Shown: positions 1 through 8,440 of the stretch, piece by piece
Layout: each line of letters begins with the position of its first letter
How positions within the stretch are numbered: position 1 is the stretch's first letter
NCBI GenBank assembly: GCA_938074135.1
Contig: CALJFL010000061.1
Location: forward strand, 1 to 12,200
Length of the DNA stretch: 12,200 bases
Reading direction: 5' to 3'
From: an uncultured Halieaceae bacterium
GTDB taxonomy: Bacteria > Pseudomonadota > Gammaproteobacteria > Pseudomonadales > Halieaceae
The notes under the pieces: generated by a model
Seen by the model: only the letters and a program-made list of their open reading frames with translations
Database searches by the model: none
What the model was told of the DNA's origin: nothing
Made by a program: the position numbers and the translations under genes

Positions 1-1169
1 TGCTTAACGGCCAGACCCTGTCGCCTGCCCACTGGCTGGCAGCGCTCGCCACCCTGGCGCCAGCGGATGGCCAGAGCTTGCCCGGGCTCCAGTGCAAATC
101 CCACTCCCTGCGTGGGTACAAGTGCCAACTGGCCGACACCAGCGACCATCTGCGGCTGTTCTGGCAACAAAGTCAGCTCGTCGGGCGGCTGCCAGTTGGC
201 AGGTGCCGGCAGCAGGTAAATCGTCTCGCGATAGCGCTGCAGTACGTAGCTACCGCAATCCAGGCGCGGACTCGACGCCGGGTCAGCTTCGCGCAACTGG
301 CGAGCAAACTCCACCAACATCGAGCTGTCGGGCATGGCCAGGCCCAAACCGTTGAGCCAGGCGCGCAACGCCACCTGCAATTGTTCACGATGCTCGCTCA
401 GTCCGGCCAGCGGCAAACCCGGGTCACCCCAGTGACCCACGGTTGGCTCATGGCCGCTATGATGCCGCTGTAGTTCAGAAGCGGCCTCGGACAAGTGCTG
501 AATCGCCCGCTCGACATTGCCGCGGTAGCCCGGCCAGCGGGTAGCCAGCAAAGGCAGTACCTGCTGGCGCAAATAGTTACGGTCCAGCCGGATGTCGGCA
601 TTCGACGGGTCCTCTATATAATCCAAACGCTGATTACGGGCATACAGCGCCAACTGCTCCCGGGGGAAGGACAACAGCGGGCGTTGCAGCGCCCCCTCCC
701 CCAGGCTGCGACTGGCCGGCATGGCGGCCAGCCCCTGCAGACCCGCGCCACGTAACAGGCGCAGGAAAAAGGTCTCTACCTGGTCGTCCAGATGGTGGCC
801 CATGAACAGGGTATCGCCAGCTGCCAGCACATCTTCAAACACCCGATAACGTCCTTCGCGGGCAGCCGCCTCCAGGCCCTTACCCTGCGGATCAACCTCA
901 ATGGTGCGGGCCAGCAGCTCAACGCCAAGGCGGTCACAAAACGCCTGGCAGTGCGCCTGCCAGCGATCCGCCTCGGCCTGCAGCCCGTGATTGATATGCA
1001 CCGCCAACAGCGCAGGGGCCGCGGCGTGGTGCTGACACCAGCTGTGTAACAGATGCAGAAGAACCGTTGAATCCAGGCCCCCGCTGAGGGCCACGTACCA
1101 GCGGCCGGAATCGACCAGCGGCAAAAGTTGTGGCGTGAGTGACTGCGCTGTGAGGGTGTCGTTGGGCAT
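1..1169 (-). CDS. tilS: tRNA(Ile)-lysidine synthase TilS (3' end cut by window edge)
   Basis: TilS uses ATP and lysine to convert cytidine 34 of the CAU-anticodon tRNA-Ile into lysidine, changing its decoding from AUG to AUA; it acts in the cytoplasm and is essential in most bacteria. Reading leftwards from ATG at 1169-1167, about 389 codons are open to the edge (E. coli TilS is about 430 residues, so the last few dozen are missing). Visible motifs are the PP-loop SGGLDS at residues 29-34, HINHGLQ at 58-64, AAAREGRY at 101-108 and GHHLDDQVET near 124-133, all hallmarks of the N-type ATP pyrophosphatase domain. The last visible part, RQGGERCQPVGR, matches the TilS C-terminal domain. The start lies 28 bases after the accA stop with no clear Shine-Dalgarno, so translation probably depends on cotranscription with accA. 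No other ATG, GTG or TTG lies in frame between the two genes. The accA-tilS order is common in gammaproteobacteria. Confidence 0.95.
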   Translation of the reverse strand, partial: MPNDTLTAQSLTPQLLPLVDSGRWYVALSGGLDSTVLLHLLHSWCQHHAAAPALLAVHINHGLQAEADRWQAHCQAFCDRLGVELLARTIEVDPQGKGLEAAAREGRYRVFEDVLAAGDTLFMGHHLDDQVETFFLRLLRGAGLQGLAAMPASRSLGEGALQRPLLSFPREQLALYARNQRLDYIEDPSNADIRLDRNYLRQQVLPLLATRWPGYRGNVERAIQHLSEAASELQRHHSGHEPTVGHWGDPGLPLAGLSEHREQLQVALRAWLNGLGLAMPDSSMLVEFARQLREADPASSPRLDCGSYVLQRYRETIYLLPAPANWQPPDELTLLPEQPQMVAGVGQLALVPTQGVGFALEPGQALAIRWRQGGERCQPVGRRQGLAVK

Positions 1170-1197
1170 GCTCGGCAGAACGGTGCCCGCTGGGGCC

Positions 1198-2145
1198 CTA
1201 GTTACCGTAGGACATCAGGCGCTGATAGCGCTTTTCGAGCATATCCGCCAATGGGATATCCTGCAGGCTATCCAACTGGGCAATAATATGCGCCTGGATT
1301 CGCTCTGCCATCAGGTCAACATCGCGGTGCGCGCCGCCCAAGGGCTCGGGGATCGTGGCATCGACGATGCCCAGATCCTGCAGGATGCTGGAAGTCACAC
1401 CCATGGCCTCCGCGGCTTGCGGGGCGTTTTCAGTGCTCTTCCAGATAATGTTGGCACAACCCTCGGGAGAGATCACAAAATACGTGGCGTACTGCAGCAT
1501 CGCCAGATGATCACCGACGCCGATCCCAAGAGCACCACCGGAGCTGCCTTCACCGATCACAATACAGATAACGGGCGTAGCCAGGCGTGACATCACCGCC
1601 AGGTTCTGGGCAATCGACTCACTGATACCACGTTCCTCGGAATCGATCCCCGGGTAAGCTCCAGGTGTATCGATCAGGGTCACGACCGGCATCTGAAAAC
1701 GCTCGGCCATCTCCATCAGGCGCAACGCCTTGCGGTAACCCTCGGGCTTGGGCATCCCGAAATTGCGCTGCACCTTGTCTTTCACCGCCCTGCCCTTTTC
1801 CTGCCCGATGACCATCACCGGCCGACCATCAATGCGACCGATGCCACCCACGATAGCGTTGTCGTCGGCAAAGTGTCGGTCGCCATGCAGCTCATCGAAT
1901 TCGGTAAAAATCCGGGGAATGTAATCCAGTGTGTAAGGACGCAAGGGATGGCGGGCTACCTTGACGATATCCCAGGCACTGAGGTTGTTGTAGATTTTTT
2001 CGGTGAGCTTGGTGCTCTTGCTGCGCAGGGTTTCAATTTCCTCGCTGATATTGATATCCGCGTCAGAACCGACCAGTTGCAGCTCTTCGATCTTGACCTC
2101 AAGCTCGGCAATGGGCTGTTCGAAGTCGAGGTAGTTGGGGTTCAT
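1198..2145 (-). CDS. accA: Acetyl-CoA carboxylase carboxyltransferase subunit alpha
   Basis: AccA pairs with AccD to move the carboxyl group from carboxybiotin on AccB to acetyl-CoA, giving malonyl-CoA, the committed step of fatty acid synthesis. The 315-residue product is close to the E. coli length (319). The N-terminus [11 protein letters not shown] is typical, with a helical segment to about residue 50. The crotonase-fold carboxyltransferase core follows, with GQEKGR (114-119), the IDTPGAYPG stretch (158-166) and the oxyanion-type glycine motif [12 protein letters not shown] (198-209). The C-terminal end, [24 protein letters not shown], is also characteristic. The ATG start at 2145 gives the expected N-terminus, although no good Shine-Dalgarno precedes it. 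It lies 76 bases after oadB and 28 bases before tilS on the same strand, so it may be read both from its own promoter in the 76-base gap and by read-through from oadGAB. accD, accB and accC are not in this window. Confidence 0.97.
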   Translation of the reverse strand: MNPNYLDFEQPIAELEVKIEELQLVGSDADINISEEIETLRSKSTKLTEKIYNNLSAWDIVKVARHPLRPYTLDYIPRIFTEFDELHGDRHFADDNAIVGGIGRIDGRPVMVIGQEKGRAVKDKVQRNFGMPKPEGYRKALRLMEMAERFQMPVVTLIDTPGAYPGIDSEERGISESIAQNLAVMSRLATPVICIVIGEGSSGGALGIGVGDHLAMLQYATYFVISPEGCANIIWKSTENAPQAAEAMGVTSSILQDLGIVDATIPEPLGGAHRDVDLMAERIQAHIIAQLDSLQDIPLADMLEKRYQRLMSYGN

Positions 2146-2179
2146 TGGCGTCGGGGCCCGGTCAGCAAGTATGACTCAC

Positions 2180-2193
2180 AGTTTACAGAAACT
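2180..2193. repeat. Short perfect inverted repeat between oadB and accA
   Basis: The 14 bases read AGTTT-ACAG-AAACT on the plus strand, giving two 5-base arms around a 4-base centre. It sits 35 to 48 bases upstream of the accA start, where an operator or promoter element could lie. A poor -10-like TAAACT on the minus strand overlaps it, and a weak TTGCGG lies 18 bases further upstream. The stem is too short and lacks a following T run, so it is not a convincing terminator for oadB. The repeat is real, but any function is speculative. Confidence 0.25.
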
Positions 2194-2221
2194 TGGGGAC
2201 CGCCCGCAACGAGGACAGGCA

Positions 2222-3526
2222 TCAACTGCCAACGAGGGCGATCATAACCCCTGCAGCCACTGCTGAACCGATGACACCGGCCACATTCGGACCCATGGCA
2301 TGCATTAGCAGGAAATTGTGGGGATTGGCCTCCAAACCGACCTTGTTACTGACGCGCGCTGCCATGGGTACCGCCGACACGCCGGCCGACCCGATCAGCG
2401 GGTTGATCGGGGTTCCACCGAACTTGTTCATCAGCTTGGCAATCAGGACACCACTGGCGGTGCCGATGCCAAAGGCCACGATACCAAGAGCGAGGATTCC
2501 GAGTGTATTGATGTCCAGGAATTTGTCGGCAACCAGCTTCGAACCCACCGACAGGCCAAGGAATATCGTGGTGATATTGATCAGCGCATTTTGCACGGTA
2601 TCACTGAGTCGGTCGACGACGCCGCACTCTTTCATGAGGTTGCCAAAACAGAACATCCCCAGCAATGGCGCGGCGGCTGGCAGCAACAACGCGACCAGAA
2701 TCAACAGCAACAGCGGAAATACAATTTTTTCACGACGGGAGACAGGACGCAGTTGCACCATCTCAATTTTGCGCTCCGCCTCTGTTGTCAGGGCGCGCAT
2801 GATCGGCGGCTGAATCATCGGTACCAGCGCCATATAGGAATAGGCGGCCACCGCAATAGCGCCCAACAGGTCTGGCGCCAGTACACTCGCGACGTAAATC
2901 GCAGTAGGGCCATCGGCACCACCAATGATGCCGATAGCGGCGGCGTCGGCAATACTGAAATCCATCCAGCCCAATGAGGTCATGCCGACGGCACCCAGCA
3001 CAGTAGCAAAAATCCCGAACTGTGCAGCGGCGCCCAGGAACAGCGTTTTGGGATTCGCCAGCAAGGGGCCGAAATCGGTCATCGCGCCGACGCCCATGAA
3101 AATGACCAACGGAGCCACACCGCTGGCGATTGCGACGGTATAGAAGTTATACAGCATGCCATTGCCAAAACCGGCGTCCATGGCGAGAGCTTGCACCGCA
3201 AGGTGGGCGTGGACACCAGTCTCACTGTAAGCAGCCAATATCTCACTGCCGCCCGAGCCTGCTTGCAACGCCAGGCTTTGGGCCATACTGGCCAACAGCG
3301 CAGGATCAGCCGCGTAAACCGCATTTTCAACCGCCGAATAGGCCAGCCCGGCACCCGGAATATTGGCGAGAATACCGCCAAAGCCAATAGGCACCAGCAG
3401 CAGCGGCTCGAAGCCGCGCCGGATGGCCAGGAACAGCAACAGCAAGCCGATCAGGATCATAAAGGCTGCCCCGGACGTCATCTGAGCCAGGCCCGAGGAA
3501 TCCCACAGCTGCAATAAATTTGTCAT
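2222..3526 (-). CDS. oadB: Na+-pumping oxaloacetate decarboxylase beta subunit
   Basis: OadB is the integral membrane subunit that decarboxylates carboxybiotin on OadA and uses the energy to export Na+. The 434-residue product is the usual length and hydrophobic throughout, with about nine membrane segments expected for the family. Ion-path residues known from the Klebsiella enzyme (D203, N373, G377, S382, R389) are all present with a constant +2 offset: D205 in [12 protein letters not shown]375, G379, S384 and R391. This argues for an active pump. The region from about residue 60 to 120 looks like the variable part of the family. The ATG at 3526 lies 4 bases after the oadA stop with no clear Shine-Dalgarno, so translational coupling to oadA is likely. 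The paralogues GcdB and MmdB (glutaconyl-CoA and methylmalonyl-CoA decarboxylases) share the motifs, but the oadA partner settles the identity. Confidence 0.95.
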   Translation of the reverse strand: MTNLLQLWDSSGLAQMTSGAAFMILIGLLLLFLAIRRGFEPLLLVPIGFGGILANIPGAGLAYSAVENAVYAADPALLASMAQSLALQAGSGGSEILAAYSETGVHAHLAVQALAMDAGFGNGMLYNFYTVAIASGVAPLVIFMGVGAMTDFGPLLANPKTLFLGAAAQFGIFATVLGAVGMTSLGWMDFSIADAAAIGIIGGADGPTAIYVASVLAPDLLGAIAVAAYSYMALVPMIQPPIMRALTTEAERKIEMVQLRPVSRREKIVFPLLLLILVALLLPAAAPLLGMFCFGNLMKECGVVDRLSDTVQNALINITTIFLGLSVGSKLVADKFLDINTLGILALGIVAFGIGTASGVLIAKLMNKFGGTPINPLIGSAGVSAVPMAARVSNKVGLEANPHNFLLMHAMGPNVAGVIGSAVAAGVMIALVGS

Positions 3527-3530
3527 CCGG

Positions 3531-5318
3531 TCAGGCCAGGGTCACAAGCGCATCGCCGACCGCGACAACGTCACCGGCTTTGACGCTGACGGCGGCGACA
3601 GTGCCATCGCGAGAGGCACGGACCTCCGTCTCCATCTTCATGGCTTCGAGGATAACGATCACGTCACCAGCCGACACACGATCGCCGACGTTCGCATTGA
3701 CCCGCACGATATTGCCTGCCAGCGGCGATGGCACAGACTCGCCGCCAGTCGCCGCGGGGGCTGCCACCGCCGGCTGTGCCGCGTCCATCCGTTCGACGTC
3801 CCCACCGGCGCTCACCTCGACGACATATTCGCGGCCATTGACCTTAACCGTATACACACCGGCATCTTCGGCAGGCGCTTGCGCAGTGGCTGCTGCCACT
3901 GTCGGTGCCGGGACGCTACCGGGAGCAGGTTCGAAGGCATCGGGGTTACCCCGATTCTCTAGGAACTTAAGCCCGACTTGCGGAAACAACGCGTAGGTCA
4001 GAACATCATCGATGCGATCGTCGCCGGCAGCCAGGGTCACACCCTTCTCGTCCGCCAATGCCTGCAACTCGTTGCTCAGTGCATCGAGCTCCGCCTCCAG
4101 CAAATCCGCCGGGCGACAGGTGATCGGCTCTGCGCCCTCCAGCACCCTGGCCTGCAAGTCACCATCAACCGGCGCCGGGGTTGCGCCGTACTCACCCTTG
4201 AGAACGCCGGCAGTCTCCCGCGATATCGATTTATAGCGTTCTCCGGTCAACACATTGAGCACCGACTGCGTACCGACAATTTGCGACGTCGGGGTGACCA
4301 GTGGGATAAACCCGAGATCCTCGCGTACCCTGGGTATTTCCGCCAGCACCTCATCCATTTTGTCGGCGGCACCTTGCTCGCGAAGCTGGCTTTCCATGTT
4401 AGTAAGCATGCCGCCGGGAACCTGGGCCACCAGGATTCGCGAATCGACGCCACGCAAAGATCCCTCGAAGGGGGCATATTTTTTGCGGACCTCACGAAAC
4501 AGGGCAGCGATCTCTTCCAGCGTGTGAATATCCAAACCCGTGTCACGATCTGTGCCCTGGAGAATCGCGACCACGGACTCAGTGGCTGAATGCCCATAGG
4601 TCATGGACATCGACGATATCGCGGTATCCACATTGTCGATGCCCGCCTCCACGCACTTGAGGATAGTGGCCGTGGATAATCCGGTGGTGGCGTGGCAGTG
4701 CAACTGGATGGGAATATCGCAAGCAGCTTTCAATCGACTGACCAGTTCATAGCCCACGTAAGGACGCAGCAATCCCGCCATGTCCTTGATGGCAATGGAG
4801 TCGGCACCCATATCTTCGATGTGCTTGCCCTGGGCAACCCACGTCTCGATATCGTGCACTGGGCTGAGCGTATAAGAGATAGTGCCCTGGGCATGCTTGC
4901 CGACGGCCTTCACAGCCCGCAGCGCTACCTCGATATTGCGCATATCGTTCATAGCGTCGAAAACACGAAAAACGTCGACGCCATTGACTGCGGCCCGCTC
5001 GACAAATTTTTCCACCACGTCGTCGGCATAATGACGATAGCCAAGAATATTTTGCCCGCGAAACAACATCTGCTGGGGTGTTTTAGGCATGGCTTTTTTC
5101 AGTTCGCGCATGCGCTCCCACGGATCTTCACCCAGGTAACGGATGCAGGCGTCGAAGGTTGCCCCACCCCAGGATTCCAGCGACCAAAACCCGACCTCAT
5201 CGAGCTTGGCAGCGATAGGCAGCATATCGTCCAGCCGCATCCTGGTAGCAAATAAAGACTGGTGCGCGTCGCGCAACACCACATCAGTGATGCCCAATTT
5301 GTGTTTATTCTGTTCCAT
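3531..5318 (-). CDS. oadA: Oxaloacetate decarboxylase alpha subunit, biotin carrier
   Basis: OadA transfers the carboxyl group of oxaloacetate to its own biotin, giving pyruvate, and hands carboxybiotin to OadB. The product is 595 residues from ATG at 5318, the length of Klebsiella OadA. The N-terminal carboxyltransferase barrel shows VVLRDAHQS with D17, IKDMAG with K178, and HCH with H207 and H209, which are the metal ligands and catalytic lysine in the same numbering as the Klebsiella enzyme. An Ala/Pro-rich linker leads to the association segment [14 protein letters not shown] (about 489-502). A second linker follows, then the biotinyl domain from about 528, with the biotinylated lysine K561 in EAMKMET. 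A TTG two codons upstream also opens the frame. AGAGG at 5328-5332 lies 9 bases before the ATG but only about 3 before the TTG, so the ATG is preferred. The start is 21 bases after the oadG stop. Confidence 0.96.
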   Translation of the reverse strand: MEQNKHKLGITDVVLRDAHQSLFATRMRLDDMLPIAAKLDEVGFWSLESWGGATFDACIRYLGEDPWERMRELKKAMPKTPQQMLFRGQNILGYRHYADDVVEKFVERAAVNGVDVFRVFDAMNDMRNIEVALRAVKAVGKHAQGTISYTLSPVHDIETWVAQGKHIEDMGADSIAIKDMAGLLRPYVGYELVSRLKAACDIPIQLHCHATTGLSTATILKCVEAGIDNVDTAISSMSMTYGHSATESVVAILQGTDRDTGLDIHTLEEIAALFREVRKKYAPFEGSLRGVDSRILVAQVPGGMLTNMESQLREQGAADKMDEVLAEIPRVREDLGFIPLVTPTSQIVGTQSVLNVLTGERYKSISRETAGVLKGEYGATPAPVDGDLQARVLEGAEPITCRPADLLEAELDALSNELQALADEKGVTLAAGDDRIDDVLTYALFPQVGLKFLENRGNPDAFEPAPGSVPAPTVAAATAQAPAEDAGVYTVKVNGREYVVEVSAGGDVERMDAAQPAVAAPAATGGESVPSPLAGNIVRVNANVGDRVSAGDVIVILEAMKMETEVRASRDGTVAAVSVKAGDVVAVGDALVTLA

Positions 5319-5327
5319 GGTCAAAAA

Positions 5328-5332
5328 CCTCT
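5328..5332 (-). promoter_or_regulatory. Ribosome binding site of oadA
   Basis: AGAGG on the minus strand has a 9-base spacer to ATG at 5318. This decides against the TTG two codons upstream, which would leave only about 3 bases. Confidence 0.65.
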
Positions 5333-5339
5333 GGTTCTG

Positions 5340-5573
5340 TCAGCGGCGGTTTCTGTGCTGGTGAATGGCGGCGGCAACAGCGGCGACCACTTCGGCATCG
5401 GGTGTACTCTCACCAGCAGGCACGACCGCAACGGGCTCCGGCTCAGCAAAATAGCGCTGTAAAATCGCGGACATCAACGTGGTTATCACGACCAGCAGCG
5501 ACAAAAACACGACCACGGTCCCCATACCGTAGAGCATGAGCTCAACGCCCTGGGCAACAATATCTCCCTGCAT
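5340..5573 (-). CDS. oadG: Oxaloacetate decarboxylase gamma subunit
   Basis: OadG is the small membrane subunit that anchors OadA to OadB and, in Klebsiella, binds Zn2+ through its C-terminal region and speeds decarboxylation. The product is 77 residues from ATG at 5573. A single N-terminal membrane helix spans about residues 10-38 (ending near LMSAILQRYF). A short Pro/Ala/Val-rich linker follows, then a C-terminal AAAIHQHRNRR that keeps the paired histidines of the family. The family averages about 80 residues, so it is normal to slightly short. The frame extends upstream to a TTG at 5597, but AGAGGG at 5580-5585 sits 6 bases before the ATG and would lie inside the longer form, so the ATG is chosen. 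Together with oadA and oadB it forms the usual G-A-B operon. OadG sequences diverge quickly, so the call rests on topology, length, the C-terminal histidines and context. Confidence 0.92.
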   Translation of the reverse strand: MQGDIVAQGVELMLYGMGTVVVFLSLLVVITTLMSAILQRYFAEPEPVAVVPAGESTPDAEVVAAVAAAIHQHRNRR

Positions 5574-5579
5574 GCCTGT

Positions 5580-5585
5580 CCCTCT
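5580..5585 (-). promoter_or_regulatory. Ribosome binding site of oadG
   Basis: AGAGGG on the minus strand lies 6 bases before ATG at 5573. It is the best Shine-Dalgarno of the left block and fixes the start of oadG. Confidence 0.65.
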
Positions 5586-5609
5586 TCCAGTCCGCAAATA
5601 GCAACAAGC

Positions 5610-5615
5610 ATAATA
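5610..5615 (-). promoter_or_regulatory. Possible -10 box of the oadGAB operon
   Basis: TATTAT on the minus strand, 37 bases upstream of the oadG ATG, is the best AT-rich hexamer in the 151-base divergent spacer. I find no good -35 at 16 to 18 bases from it, so it is weak and may need an activator or be wrong. Confidence 0.25.
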
Positions 5616-5664
5616 AGTCAGCTAGCCCATCGGCGCTATTACCATTGAGTGTTAGGCGCACGGC

Positions 5665-5694
5665 GTGACCCGGCGGGCACCCGATGCGTATAAT
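5665..5694 (+). promoter_or_regulatory. Probable sigma-70 promoter of dusC
   Basis: A perfect TATAAT lies at 5689-5694. GTGACC at 5665-5670 matches four of six -35 positions, with an 18-base spacer. Transcription would start near 5701, about 24 bases before the dusC ATG, which is a sensible leader length. It lies in the spacer shared with the divergent oadG. Confidence 0.5.
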
Positions 5695-5724
5695 CGCCGC
5701 CAACCACATGAACCGGCCTAAGCC

Positions 5725-6702
5725 ATGCGACTGATGCTGGCCCCTATGGAGGGGGTTATCGATCACACAATGCGAGAACTCCTCAGTAGCCTGGGTGGAG
5801 TGGATCGCTGTGTCACCGAGTTCGTCAGGGTCAGTGAGCGGCTATTGCCACCCAGGGTATTTTATCGCCTGTGCCCCGAGCTTTACACCGAGGGCCGCAC
5901 AGCCAGCGGTGTACCGGTGTACCTGCAATTGCTGGGCGGCCAGCCACAGGTGCTGGCTGAAAACGCGGCCCGCGCAGCCGAATTGGGCGCCCCGGGAGTC
6001 GATCTCAATTTCGGTTGTCCGGCCAAAACGGTCAACCGGTCCGACGGTGGCTCAATCATCCTGCGCCAGCCAGAGCGGGTACATGCGCTGGTTGCCGCGG
6101 TACGCGGCGCCGTCCCCAAAGGCGTGCCGGTGACCGTAAAAATCCGGCTGGGCTACGAGGAACATAGCCGATTCCTGGAGACTGTTGCCGGCATTGAGGC
6201 AGCCGGCGCCACCGAGCTGACCATTCACGCCCGCACCAAAAAGCACGGCTACCGGCCACCAGCCTATTGGGAGGAAATCGCCCGCGCTCGCGAGATCGTC
6301 AGTTTACCGATTATCGCTAACGGTGAAATCTGGAGCCCGGCAGATGCCCTGCGCTGTCAACAGGTGACAGGCTGCAGCGATCTTATGCTGGGCCGCGGCG
6401 CCCTGTGCCGACCCGATCTCGCCCGCCTCGTGCGCGCGGCTATCAATGGCAAGCAATTGGAACCACTGTGCTGGGACGCTATTCCCCCTCTACTGCTGCA
6501 GTTTTTTGAGCTCAACCTGGCACACTACGATGCTGGTCATGCCGGCAATCCGCTGAAGCAGTGGCTGGTGTACCTGCGCAGCTACTATCCGCAAGCGGCG
6601 GCCCTGTTTGAATCGGTCAAACGACTGCGCAAACCTGAAGAAATCGCAGTGGTGTTGCAACAGGCTGTCGAACACAGCGCCGCCCGACTGCAGGCCGCCT
6701 GA
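5725..6702 (+). CDS. dusC: tRNA-dihydrouridine synthase C
   Basis: Dus enzymes are FMN- and NADPH-dependent reductases that make dihydrouridine in the tRNA D-loop; DusC of E. coli is specific for U16. The 325-residue product is close to E. coli DusC (315). The N-terminal TIM barrel starts with LMLAPMEGVIDHTMRELL, an FMN-contacting segment. LQLLGGQP (68-74) follows, then the catalytic motif NFGCPAKTVN with C98, the same position as the catalytic cysteine in E. coli DusC. The HARTKKHGYRPPAYW segment and IIANGEIWS follow in the expected places. The C-terminal part from about residue 240 is the helical tRNA-binding domain. DusC is favoured over DusA and DusB by the N-terminal MLAPMEGV, FVRVS and the HGYR segment. 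The Shine-Dalgarno is weak. The gene converges on the next gene with 5 bases between stop codons. Confidence 0.93.
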   Translation: MRLMLAPMEGVIDHTMRELLSSLGGVDRCVTEFVRVSERLLPPRVFYRLCPELYTEGRTASGVPVYLQLLGGQPQVLAENAARAAELGAPGVDLNFGCPAKTVNRSDGGSIILRQPERVHALVAAVRGAVPKGVPVTVKIRLGYEEHSRFLETVAGIEAAGATELTIHARTKKHGYRPPAYWEEIARAREIVSLPIIANGEIWSPADALRCQQVTGCSDLMLGRGALCRPDLARLVRAAINGKQLEPLCWDAIPPLLLQFFELNLAHYDAGHAGNPLKQWLVYLRSYYPQAAALFESVKRLRKPEEIAVVLQQAVEHSAARLQAA

Positions 6703-6707
6703 CAGCC

Positions 6708-8270
6708 CTAGCTGAGGAAGGTGGGAACGATCGCCTCGACCAATCGCGGACCGGGCTCGGCAATAGCCCGCTGCAATTGCTCAGTGAACTCCTCGGCGGT
6801 GGTGGCGCGGGTAGCGGGCACACCCATACCGTGAGCGAGCGCCAGAAAATCCAGGTCCGGGGAGCCAATGTCCAGCGTACTGGCTGCCTTCGGCCCCGGC
6901 GTACCGCCACGAGCGCCGGTGCGGGTGAATTCCAGTTCCAGAATGCTGTATTTACGGTTATTGAAAATAACGACGGCTATATCCAGCGCCTCCCTGGCCA
7001 TAGTCCACAGCGCCTGGATGGTATACATCGCGCTACCATCCCCTTCCAGGCAAACGACCTTGCGCCGGGGGCAGGCAATCGCCGCACCCACTGCCGCCGG
7101 TAAACCCCAACCTATGGCGCCACCAGTGAGGTTCAGCCAGTCGTGAGAGCGGGCATTGGCCGTCATTGGGAAGCAGGCCATGCCAGAGGTGATACTTTCG
7201 TCCACCACGATCGCGTCGGCGGGCAAACAGTGGGCCAGGGCCGCGCCCGCGGTTGTGACATCAAGTGCGCCGGAAGGTGCATCGGGCACAGCGAGCGGCT
7301 GGACTCGTGGCTCGACAGCAGAATCGCCGAAGCGGGCCGAGAGGTCTGCCAATAGTTGGTGGATGTCGTCGTCGGGACCTGCCAGGGTCAACTCGCGACA
7401 ATGCTCCGGCGCCATCGCGCCCGGCAGGTTCGGGTAGGCAAAAAATGATACCGGGGATGGCGCGCCAATAAGAATGAGCTCCTCCACATCCTTGAGATAA
7501 TCGATAGCCAGCTCGGCCAGGTACGGAAGTCGCTCAACCACACCACTGCCAGCACCGCGGGTTTGTCGCGCCGGAAACGTCTCAGTGACCACTCTTGCTC
7601 CGGCGGCCTCACCGATCCTGCTAAGCAAAAGGCTATGCTCCAGACCCACGTGGCGGCCACCGATCATGATCATGCAGTGCCTGCCGGAAGTCAGTCGGGC
7701 AAAGGCTTCGTCGATCAGTGCTGGCGCTACCGGAGAAGGCGCTGCCGGCTTCACCGCGTTTTCGAAGCCCACTGTGTTTTCACCCCATGACACGTCAGCG
7801 GGCAGAATCAGCGTAGCCACCTGCCCCAGGCCAGTAGCCTCGACCGCAGCAGCGGCATCAACAGCAATCTCATCGGCGGCGGCGGACGTGCGCACCCAGT
7901 GCGAAACCGGGCCCGCAATACCCTCAATATCAGAGGTCAGCGGGGCATCGTACTGCAGGTGGTAGGTAGCGTGATCACCGACAATATTGATCATCGGCAG
8001 ATTGCCCTTACGGGCGTTATGAACGTTGGCCAGCGCATTGCCCAGGCCAGGGCCCAGGTGCAACAAGGTTGAGGCAGGCTTACCCGCCATAACCGCATAG
8101 CCCGCGGCCGCGCCACTGAGAACGCCCTCAAAAAGGCACAAAACACAACGCATACCCTCCACTTCATCGAGGGCGGCGACAAAATGCATCTCGGAGGTGC
8201 CCGGGTTGGTAAAACAGATCTCTACGCCACTATTGACCAATGTCGTGAGCAGGCTCTGCGCTCCATTCAT
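6708..8270 (-). CDS. ThDP-dependent enzyme, acetolactate synthase large-subunit-like (IlvX-like), substrate unknown
   Basis: This 520-residue protein belongs to the superfamily of acetolactate synthase, benzoylformate decarboxylase and pyruvate oxidase, which cleave or join 2-keto acids using thiamine diphosphate. The N-terminal pyrimidine-binding domain has TNPGTSE (21-27) and the activating glutamate E48 in LFEGV. A central domain covers about 180-320. The C-terminal diphosphate-binding domain carries GDGS at 410-413 followed by NN at 437-438, the GDG-X24-NN thiamine site. TGGAIGWGLPAAVG precedes it. It is shorter than biosynthetic IlvB/IlvI/IlvG (about 550-590) and has no small-subunit gene beside it. 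Such proteins are usually annotated acetolactate synthase by homology, and Mycobacterium IlvX is similar in length. The chemistry and substrate cannot be told from sequence. The ATG at 8270 has AGGGG 8 bases upstream. The neighbours give no pathway clue. Confidence 0.85.
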   Translation of the reverse strand: MNGAQSLLTTLVNSGVEICFTNPGTSEMHFVAALDEVEGMRCVLCLFEGVLSGAAAGYAVMAGKPASTLLHLGPGLGNALANVHNARKGNLPMINIVGDHATYHLQYDAPLTSDIEGIAGPVSHWVRTSAAADEIAVDAAAAVEATGLGQVATLILPADVSWGENTVGFENAVKPAAPSPVAPALIDEAFARLTSGRHCMIMIGGRHVGLEHSLLLSRIGEAAGARVVTETFPARQTRGAGSGVVERLPYLAELAIDYLKDVEELILIGAPSPVSFFAYPNLPGAMAPEHCRELTLAGPDDDIHQLLADLSARFGDSAVEPRVQPLAVPDAPSGALDVTTAGAALAHCLPADAIVVDESITSGMACFPMTANARSHDWLNLTGGAIGWGLPAAVGAAIACPRRKVVCLEGDGSAMYTIQALWTMAREALDIAVVIFNNRKYSILELEFTRTGARGGTPGPKAASTLDIGSPDLDFLALAHGMGVPATRATTAEEFTEQLQRAIAEPGPRLVEAIVPTFLS

Positions 8271-8278
8271 CCCATATT

Positions 8279-8283
8279 CCCCT
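8279..8283 (-). promoter_or_regulatory. Ribosome binding site of the IlvX-like gene
   Basis: AGGGG on the minus strand, 8 bases before ATG at 8270, supports that start. Confidence 0.6.
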
Positions 8284-8440
8284 AAAGTCGAAAAATACTC
8301 TTACCAAGGCACAGCATAAGACAGGTACGACGCCATGGCACGAATAACAACGACGGTGGTTTTCAGCCGTTCGTTCGTTTTACCATTATGTGCTTATACT
8401 GCTTACCACCAGATAATAAACCTGAGCCGGGCCAACGCGT
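8284..8440. promoter_or_regulatory. Divergent intergenic region with a tentative promoter for the peptide transporter
   Basis: This spacer separates the IlvX-like gene (minus) from the POT transporter (plus). On the plus strand, TATACT at 8395-8400 is a plausible -10 for the transporter, giving an approximately 35-base leader, but no -35 close to TTGACA lies at 16-18 bases. A triple CGTT repeat covers 8368-8379, just where a -35 or an activator site would fall. On the minus strand TATGCT (about 35-40 bases before the Shine-Dalgarno) is the only weak -10 candidate. No tRNA, small ORF or terminator is evident. Confidence 0.35.

Noticed and set aside
1135..1590. Plus-strand open frame of 151 codons opposite accA and the start of tilS
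   Set aside because: It is a shadow of accA, whose motifs are complete on the minus strand.
2193..2813. Plus-strand open frame of 206 codons opposite oadB
   Set aside because: It is antisense to a fully conserved OadB with intact ion-path residues. The translated sequence has no recognisable family.
5316..5324. TTG at 5324 as the start of oadA
   Set aside because: The Shine-Dalgarno spacing to the TTG would be about 3 bases. Starting at the ATG two codons later gives normal spacing and makes D17, K178, H207, H209 and K561 fall at the Klebsiella positions.
6703..6707. Bidirectional terminator between dusC and the IlvX-like gene
   Set aside because: Only 5 bases separate the convergent stop codons and no hairpin with a T run is visible there or just inside the gene ends.
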